NCBI GenBank assembly: GCA_007130265.1
Contig: SLST01000570.1
Coordinates: 1 to 7,502, forward strand
DNA length: 7,502 bases
DNA from: Spirochaetales bacterium
GTDB lineage: Bacteria > Spirochaetota > Spirochaetia > DSM-27196 > SLST01
Reading direction: 5' to 3'
Of the stretch, positions 1 through 4,158 are shown in pieces (the first letter of the stretch is position 1; each line of letters begins with the position of its first letter). The notes below the pieces were generated by a model. The model worked only from the letters and a program-made list of their open reading frames with translations. It did not search any database and was not told where the DNA came from. Both the position numbers and the translations under genes were made by a program.

Positions 1-933
1 ATTCGCCTCGAGTACCGCAAGCGGCCCGGCGGCGGGTCGGTCGTCCGGCTCGGGTGGCAGCGCCGCCGCGACACCAGGGAGGATTCGATGCGAGAGGCGG
101 CGGAGCTCGCCGCGCGGTCCGACCTCGTCGTCCTCGTCGTCGGAGATTCGGAAGCGACGTGCGGAGAGTCGAAGGACCGCGCCGATCTCACGCTCCCCGG
201 GCGACAGGTGGATCTCGTCGATGTGGTCGTCGATGCCGTCGCCGCCGCGGACGAGGCGAGCCGCACCCCGGTCGTCCTCGTGCTGATCAACGGACGCCCG
301 CCGGCGATCGAGCGGCAGGCCGGGCGCGTCGCCGCGGTGGTGGAGGCGTGGTACCCCGGAGACCGGGGCGGAACGGCGGTCGCTGAGGTCCTCTTCGGCC
401 GCGTGAATCCGGCCGGGCGGCTTCCGGTGACCTTCCCGCGGTCGGTTGGCCAGGTCCCCCTTTACGCGACGATGCTCCACTACACGCGGCAGGGCTACGT
501 CGACCAGGCGGCGACACCGCTGTACGCCTTCGGTCATGGGCTGAGCTACACGAGCTTCGCCTGTTCGGACCTCGAGATCGTGCCGCCGGAGATCGGTCTC
601 GATGGTCGAGTCACCGTCTCGTTCACCGTGCGAAACACCGCAGGGGTCGTCGGGGACGAGGTCGTCGAGCTCTACGTGAGCGACCGGCACAGCTCGGTCG
701 CACGCCCCGAACGCGAGCTCAGGCGGTTCGCTCGGGTTCACCTGGAACCAGGCGCCGGAGAGCGCCTCCGCTTCACACTCACGTCCGCGGATCTCGAGCT
801 GCTCGACGCGCAGATGAGGCCCGTGGTCGAGCCCGGCGCCTTTGACGTTCACGTGGGTAACGGCACGGACGTCTGGTTGAGTGATTCCTTCAGCGTGGCA
901 CGATCCCCGTCTGCTGGGCGTGCCACGCCCTGA
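1..933 (+). CDS. Glycoside hydrolase family 3 beta-glycosidase, C-terminal part (5' end outside window)
   Basis: The frame is open from base 1, so 310 C-terminal residues are visible and the true start lies upstream. The first 20 or so residues (IRLEY...VRLGWQ) look like the last strands of a PA14 domain, which many GH3 enzymes carry inserted in their second domain. The GH3 C-terminal alpha/beta domain follows (about residues 30-180), with VVLVVGDSE, CGESKDRADLTLPG and FGRVNPAGRLPVTFP; the acid/base glutamate is probably in the CGES stretch. PLYAFGHGLSYTSF leads into the fibronectin type III-like domain (about 200-305), recognised by GDEVVELYVSD and RELRRFARVHLEPG. The family removes terminal beta-linked glucose, xylose or related sugars. 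The nucleophile aspartate domain is off the window, so substrate and signal peptide cannot be judged. The internal ATG at 88 is mid-domain and not a start. The last 44 nt overlap the convergent sulfatase gene. Confidence 0.95.
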   Translation: MRLEYRKRPGGGSVVRLGWQRRRDTREDSMREAAELAARSDLVVLVVGDSEATCGESKDRADLTLPGRQVDLVDVVVDAVAAADEASRTPVVLVLINGRPPAIERQAGRVAAVVEAWYPGDRGGTAVAEVLFGRVNPAGRLPVTFPRSVGQVPLYATMLHYTRQGYVDQAATPLYAFGHGLSYTSFACSDLEIVPPEIGLDGRVTVSFTVRNTAGVVGDEVVELYVSDRHSSVARPERELRRFARVHLEPGAGERLRFTLTSADLELLDAQMRPVVEPGAFDVHVGNGTDVWLSDSFSVARSPSAGRATP

Positions 934-2383
934 GACGTCTGCGACGCCGGGCGAGCTCAGGCGGCGGGAGCGGTGCGGCGGTGGGGGCCAAATGGTCGCG
1001 GTGTACGCGCGAAGGCGAGCGGAAGAGCAGCTCGCCGCAAAGCAAGCGGGTGAGCTCCTCGCGAAGAGCCGCGTGCTCGCTCTCTGCGCTGAGATCGCAG
1101 AGCTCGAGCGGATCTTCGGCAAGGTCGTACAACCGTGCGTCGTCAAAACCTCCGGTAAGCAGGAGCTTGTACCGCTGCGTCCGGATCATGTAGTCGACCC
1201 GGCCGTCTGAGGGAAAGAGGTGTTCGGCGATCACGGAGCTGCGCCCCGGCCGGTCAGGCCGGAGCCCGGCGCGCGACATTCCCGGGGCCGGTTCGAGTCC
1301 GCACGCCTCGAGCAGATGCGCGGCGATATCCGTGTTGGACGAAAGGCGCGAGCACGACGCGGGCTCTCCTGCAACCACCCCGCGCCCGGCGGGCTTCACG
1401 ATGAGCGGTATCCTCACGAGCGGATCGTACATCCGGTGGCCCTTGAGCAGGAGGTGATGGAACCCCAGGTACTCGCCGTGATCGCTTGTGTAGACGATGA
1501 TCGTGCGTTCGTAGAGACCCTTTGACTTCAGCATTGCGATCAGGCGGCCGACTCCATCGTCGATCTGGCTGATCGTTCCGTAGTACATCGCCATCACCCG
1601 GCGAAGCGCTGCTTCGTCGAGGCGGCTGAAGTCGAAGTAACCGGACTCCGCCGCGCGCTCGTCTTCAGGGACCTCATCCGTGTAGCCGGGAAGCAGCTCC
1701 AGGAGGTCCGGATCGTAGAGGCTTGCGTATGGTTCGGGCGGATCGAAGGGGTGGTGCGGCTTGATGTACCCGACCATCAGGAGGTTGCCGCCGCCGGACC
1801 ACTGCTCGACCGACCGCTCCGCCTCGTCGGTGATGTAGGTTGTCGAGTGGTGCTCGACCGGCAGGTCTGAGGCTTGCGCGCCAAAGCTCTCCCAGTATCC
1901 GGGACTCGCGGCGGCGCGGTACTCCGCTCGCTGGTCGTAGAGATCGACTGCGTCGAGCAGGCCTTGCCGGCAGAGGTAGTCATGGTAGTCGTCCTCGAGC
2001 CGTCCGTCGCCGTCCTGCTCCGCGAGATGCATTCGTGAGAAGCCGACGTCGAGGTAGGTGGGTGTGAAATGCATCTTCCCAATCGCCTCCGTCGAGTAAC
2101 CGGCGCGGCGCATGATCCCGGGAAACGTCTCGATTCCCGGCGGGAGAGTACTCTGGTTGTTCCAGCACAGATGCTGGTGCACCTGCTGTCCGCAGAGAAG
2201 CGAATAGCGCGACGGTGTGCAGGCCGGGTAACTGCAGAAGTGATCAGTGTAGACCACGCCGTCGGCCGCGAGCGCGTCGAGATGCGGCGTGCGGATCTGC
2301 GCATTCCCGTACGCGCCTATACAGTCGGCGCGGTGCTGGTCGGCGTGGATCACGAGAACATTCGGGTACTCTGCGGGTGACAT
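890..2383 (-). CDS. Family S1 formylglycine-dependent sulfatase, probably cytoplasmic
   Basis: This 497-residue sulfatase hydrolyses a sulfate ester from an organic, probably carbohydrate, substrate. The N-terminus PNVLVIHADQHR is the first beta strand with metal ligands D15 and Q16. C55 in CTPSR is the C-type maturation motif whose cysteine is oxidised to formylglycine. GKMHF (K103, H105), YIKPHHPF (K208, H210) and TSDHGEYLG (D301, H302) followed by K314 supply the remaining usual active-site positions. Length is normal for the family. The start at 2383 is chosen because AAGGAG lies 5 nt upstream and the protein then begins directly at the first strand; extending to an ATG at 2458 adds 25 unlikely residues. 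There is no signal peptide, so it probably works in the cytoplasm and needs a cytosolic maturase, not seen here. The gene converges on GH3 and diverges from the FMN-binding gene. Substrate is unknown; choline-sulfatase-like or glycan sulfatase are both possible. Confidence 0.95.
   Translation of the reverse strand: MSPAEYPNVLVIHADQHRADCIGAYGNAQIRTPHLDALAADGVVYTDHFCSYPACTPSRYSLLCGQQVHQHLCWNNQSTLPPGIETFPGIMRRAGYSTEAIGKMHFTPTYLDVGFSRMHLAEQDGDGRLEDDYHDYLCRQGLLDAVDLYDQRAEYRAAASPGYWESFGAQASDLPVEHHSTTYITDEAERSVEQWSGGGNLLMVGYIKPHHPFDPPEPYASLYDPDLLELLPGYTDEVPEDERAAESGYFDFSRLDEAALRRVMAMYYGTISQIDDGVGRLIAMLKSKGLYERTIIVYTSDHGEYLGFHHLLLKGHRMYDPLVRIPLIVKPAGRGVVAGEPASCSRLSSNTDIAAHLLEACGLEPAPGMSRAGLRPDRPGRSSVIAEHLFPSDGRVDYMIRTQRYKLLLTGGFDDARLYDLAEDPLELCDLSAESEHAALREELTRLLCGELLFRSPSRVHRDHLAPTAAPLPPPELARRRRRLRAWHAQQTGIVPR
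893..928. terminator. Perfect inverted repeat in the convergent gene overlap, possible two-way terminator
   Basis: GCGTGGCACG (893-902) and CGTGCCACGC (919-928) are exact reverse complements, giving a 10-bp stem. Inside the 16-nt loop, CCC (905-907) can pair with GGG (916-918). It lies within the overlap of the GH3 and sulfatase 3' ends, which is where a terminator serving both strands would be. No T-run follows on either strand, so it is not a classic intrinsic terminator. It may instead stabilise 3' ends or slow polymerase. Confidence 0.45.
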
Positions 2384-2388
2384 GGACG

Positions 2389-2394
2389 CTCCTT
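2389..2394 (-). promoter_or_regulatory. Ribosome binding site of the sulfatase gene
   Basis: Read on the minus strand, AAGGAG is followed by 5 nt (CGTCC) and then ATG at 2383. This strong Shine-Dalgarno match decides the start against the in-frame ATG at 2458. Confidence 0.8.
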
Positions 2395-2460
2395 CTCCGT
2401 CCGGGAGCGGGCGCGCGGATAACCCGTTCGGCCTATGCCCGTATCTGCCCCGGTGCACCT

Positions 2461-2489
2461 ATTGTGTATTGAAATGGCTGAACAGACAA
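2461..2489 (-). promoter_or_regulatory. Candidate sigma-70-type promoter for the sulfatase gene
   Basis: On the minus strand, TTGTCT (2489-2484) is a 4/6 match to the -35 box and CACAAT (2466-2461) a 4/6 match to the -10 box, with exactly 17 nt between them. Transcription would begin near 2454, giving a leader of about 70 nt before the ATG at 2383. The element lies across the start codon of the divergent FMN-binding gene, so the two genes may interfere with or influence each other. Prediction by eye only; a relaxed 4/6 + 4/6 match can occur by chance. Confidence 0.35.
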
Positions 2490-3661
2490 TCTGGAGTCGA
2501 TTGCGGTCGAGCGCTCCGTACCTCGTGATCGTGGTCCTGGGCATCCTCGCACTCGCGAACCGGCACGCGTACCTCGAGTCGAGAGAGCGGCCTGCCGACG
2601 AGGCGGAGGCCGCCGTTCCCGTCTCGCAGGTGCAGGAGGTCTATCCTGACGCCGCGGAGGTCGCCGACTGCGACACGCGGGGAGAGCCGTGCCGAGTGCT
2701 CGACGAAGAGGGAGAGCTCATTGCACGGGTGATTTTCAGCGCCGGCTACGTAGACGACGTCACCGGTTACGGCGGGCCGGTGTCGCTCGCGATCGAGGTC
2801 GACGATGGGGAGACCATACGCGGACTGTCGCTCGTCGACCACAGCGAGACCGCGTCGTTCGTCGAGGACGTGCGCGACGCGGAGCTTCTCGCGAGCTGGG
2901 ACGGGCTGACGATAGAGGAAGCCGTTGCCCACGATGTGGACGTCGTGACGGGCGCGACGCTGACGAGCCGCGCGATCATCGAGACGGTGCGGGAGACCCT
3001 CACTCACTACGTGAACGACAGGGCTGCTCGCGCGGATCCTGACGGGTCAGACCTGGTTTTGCTCGTGCGTCAGATCCTCACCGTCGTGTTCCTCGTTCCT
3101 GGCACCGTCGCAGCGTTCTCGAAGGAGTTCCGACGTAGATTGGAGACCCCGATTCTCGTCGCCAATGTGATCGTGCTCGGGTTCGTCGCGCGATCGCTCC
3201 TGTCGCTCTCGCTCTTTCAGGGGATGATCCTGCACGGGGTGAACCTCGCGACGACCTGGCATCTGCTCGTGGTCCTCGCGGTGTTCGCGGTCGTTTCGAT
3301 CGCGACCGGGACGAATGTCTGGTGCACGCGTATTTGTCCCTACGGTTCGTTGCAGGCGCTCGTCGCGAAGGCCGGCAAAGGAGCGCGGCTCCGGCTTTCC
3401 GGCGGCGTAACCAGGCTCCTGCGCCGCACACGCCCCCTCATCCTCGCCGGCGCCTTCGTCGCCGCCTACGCATCCCCGGGCGTCGACCTCGCGCAGATCG
3501 AGCCGTTCGCCGCCTTCGTCCTCGTGGGCGTTCCGGTCGCAGCGTTCGTCATCGCGCTTACCTTTCTCGCGATCTCCGTCGTGCAGCCCAAACTCTGGTG
3601 CCGCAGCTTCTGCCCCACCGGCATGCTGCTCGATACGCTGCGCATCCGCAAGCGCGGATAG
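2474..3661 (+). CDS. Membrane FMN-binding (flavinylated) protein with two CX3CP iron-sulfur-type motifs, NosR/PceC-like
   Basis: The 395-residue product looks like a membrane electron-transfer protein. TM1 is at about 14-28. The FMN-binding domain (about 80-182) ends in DVVTGATLTS (156-165), the motif at which ApbE links FMN to a threonine, here T162. Five further hydrophobic segments lie at about 194-214, 226-247, 262-280, 321-336 and 346-370. WCTRICP (C284, C288) and WCRSFCP (C376, C380) are the CX3CP motifs of NosR/NapH/PceC-type membrane domains. Basic stretches (SKEFRRRLE, 299-320, the RIRKRG tail) fit both cysteine motifs facing the cytoplasm and the FMN domain facing outside. Unlike NosR or NapH there is no terminal ferredoxin module, so partners are probably needed. 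C66 and C73 could form a disulfide. The ATG at 2474 starts just before TM1 and is preferred over 2435; neither has a good ribosome site. Electron donor, acceptor and ApbE are not visible. Confidence 0.88.
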   Translation: MAEQTIWSRLRSSAPYLVIVVLGILALANRHAYLESRERPADEAEAAVPVSQVQEVYPDAAEVADCDTRGEPCRVLDEEGELIARVIFSAGYVDDVTGYGGPVSLAIEVDDGETIRGLSLVDHSETASFVEDVRDAELLASWDGLTIEEAVAHDVDVVTGATLTSRAIIETVRETLTHYVNDRAARADPDGSDLVLLVRQILTVVFLVPGTVAAFSKEFRRRLETPILVANVIVLGFVARSLLSLSLFQGMILHGVNLATTWHLLVVLAVFAVVSIATGTNVWCTRICPYGSLQALVAKAGKGARLRLSGGVTRLLRRTRPLILAGAFVAAYASPGVDLAQIEPFAAFVLVGVPVAAFVIALTFLAISVVQPKLWCRSFCPTGMLLDTLRIRKRG

Positions 3662-3675
3662 CCCGATCGGGCTAT
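3644..3675 (+). terminator. Two abutting hairpins at the 3' end of the FMN-binding gene
   Basis: ATCCGC-AAGC-GCGGAT (3644-3659) forms a perfect 6-bp stem with a 4-nt loop. ATAGCCCGATCGGGCTAT (3658-3675) is a perfect 18-bp palindrome. They share 2 nt, so as RNA they can barely form together, and the stop codon (3659-3661) sits at the junction. No T-run follows, so termination is uncertain. The palindrome could also be a dimeric protein-binding site upstream of the DksA-like gene. Confidence 0.35.
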
Positions 3676-3709
3676 TCCCGGGTGTTGGGGGCGTGGGTAC
3701 CCTGCATTC

Positions 3710-3715
3710 AGGAGA
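3710..3715 (+). promoter_or_regulatory. Ribosome binding site of the DksA-like gene
   Basis: AGGAGA is followed by 5 nt (ACGTC) and ATG at 3721. It selects this start over the much longer open frame that runs through from 3322, whose upstream part only shadows the FMN-binding gene. Confidence 0.8.
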
Positions 3716-3720
3716 ACGTC

Positions 3721-4089
3721 ATGAGAAACCGCTTCAAGAAGTCGATGCAGAAGAAATTGGTGTCCATGGAGAAGGAGCTGTTGCGGTCGCTCGAGGCGCA
3801 GCAGAGTGAGTACCAGGAGCTCACGCTCGCTGATCGCACCGAGGAGACCGACGATGCAACGGTCCGCAACGAAGAGCGTGCTCTCTCGGCGCTTCTGCAC
3901 CATGAGGAGCGGCGCCTTACCCGGGTTCGGTCGGCTCTTGGGCGCCTCGTCGCCGGTCACTACGGTATCTGCGCCGACTGCGGTAACCCGATCGGGGAGG
4001 ACCGCCTGAAGGCGCAGCCGGAGACGATCTTCTGCTACGGCTGTGCGAAGAAGCGACAAGGGAACATCAGGGCGCCGCATCTGAGCTGA
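3721..4089 (+). CDS. DksA/TraR-family C4 zinc-finger protein
   Basis: The 122-residue product has the DksA architecture in short form. A basic start leads into a charged helical pair (about 5-36 and 48-78) that would form the coiled coil, then the zinc finger C84-x2-C87-x17-C105-x2-C108. DksA-family proteins bind RNA polymerase in the secondary channel and tune initiation, often with ppGpp. Aligned on spacing to the first zinc cysteine, D44 and A46 fall on the E. coli DksA tip residues D74 and A76, and E41 falls on D71, so the functional tip is largely kept. It is about 30 residues shorter than E. coli DksA, mostly at the N-terminus, resembling the small family members of many non-proteobacterial genomes. 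It stands alone: 59 bp after the FMN-binding gene and 69 bp before the GH95 gene. Whether it is the main DksA of the cell or a specialised paralogue cannot be told here. Confidence 0.9.
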   Translation: MRNRFKKSMQKKLVSMEKELLRSLEAQQSEYQELTLADRTEETDDATVRNEERALSALLHHEERRLTRVRSALGRLVAGHYGICADCGNPIGEDRLKAQPETIFCYGCAKKRQGNIRAPHLS

Positions 4090-4090
4090 T

Positions 4091-4114
4091 CGCGGATCCG
4101 GCGGTCTCTCCGCG
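4091..4114 (+). terminator. Weak hairpin after the DksA-like gene
   Basis: CGCGGA (4091-4096) can pair with TCCGCG (4109-4114) across a 12-nt loop immediately after the DksA-like stop codon, followed by GGTCTCTT-type sequence (weakly T-rich). An alternative pairing joins CCGGCGG (4098-4104) to CCGCCGG (4131-4137). Both are modest and in GC-rich DNA could be chance. Confidence 0.25.
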
Positions 4115-4121
4115 CGGTCTC

Positions 4122-4150
4122 TTGACAGGGCCGCCGGCTCCGGTCACTGT
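4122..4150 (+). promoter_or_regulatory. Candidate promoter of the GH95 gene with a perfect -35 box
   Basis: TTGACA (4122-4127) is a full consensus -35 hexamer in the 69-bp gap before the GH95 gene. Seventeen nt downstream is CACTGT (4145-4150), a poor -10 that keeps A2 and T6. Transcription would start at about 4157-4159, right at the ATG at 4159, giving a leaderless message. That agrees with the absence of any Shine-Dalgarno sequence before this ATG. The weak -10 leaves room for an activator. Confidence 0.4.
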
Positions 4151-4158
4151 CGGCAGTC

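Noticed and set aside
54..386. 110-residue arginine/glycine-rich ORF at the left edge
   Set aside because: Out-of-frame shadow of the GH3 gene; low-complexity composition typical of GC-rich alternate frames.
881..1210. 109-residue plus-strand ORF after the GH3 gene
   Set aside because: It lies antisense to the sulfatase C-terminus, has no ribosome site and no recognisable similarity.
2384..2458. Longer sulfatase starting at the minus-strand ATG 2458
   Set aside because: The extra 25 residues are charged and not a signal peptide, and a strong AAGGAG sits directly before the internal ATG at 2383.
2435..2473. Upstream ATG at 2435 as start of the FMN-binding protein
   Set aside because: It has no ribosome site, adds 13 residues (MPVSAPVHLLCIE) before a normal basic-then-hydrophobic N-terminus, and pushes coding sequence into the divergent promoter gap.
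3322..3720. Long N-terminal extension of the DksA-like protein
   Set aside because: The upstream part is an arginine-rich shadow of the FMN-binding gene in another frame. The family start with a strong ribosome site is at 3721.
3466..4080. 204-residue minus-strand ORF opposite the DksA-like gene
   Set aside because: No recognisable domain, no good ribosome site seen, and it lies across two well-supported plus-strand genes and the gap between them. Long antisense frames are common in GC-rich DNA.
2384..4158. Mobile element, tRNA or CRISPR signals in the gaps between genes
   Set aside because: The gaps are 59-90 bp. I found no terminal repeats, cloverleaf or spaced direct repeats in them.
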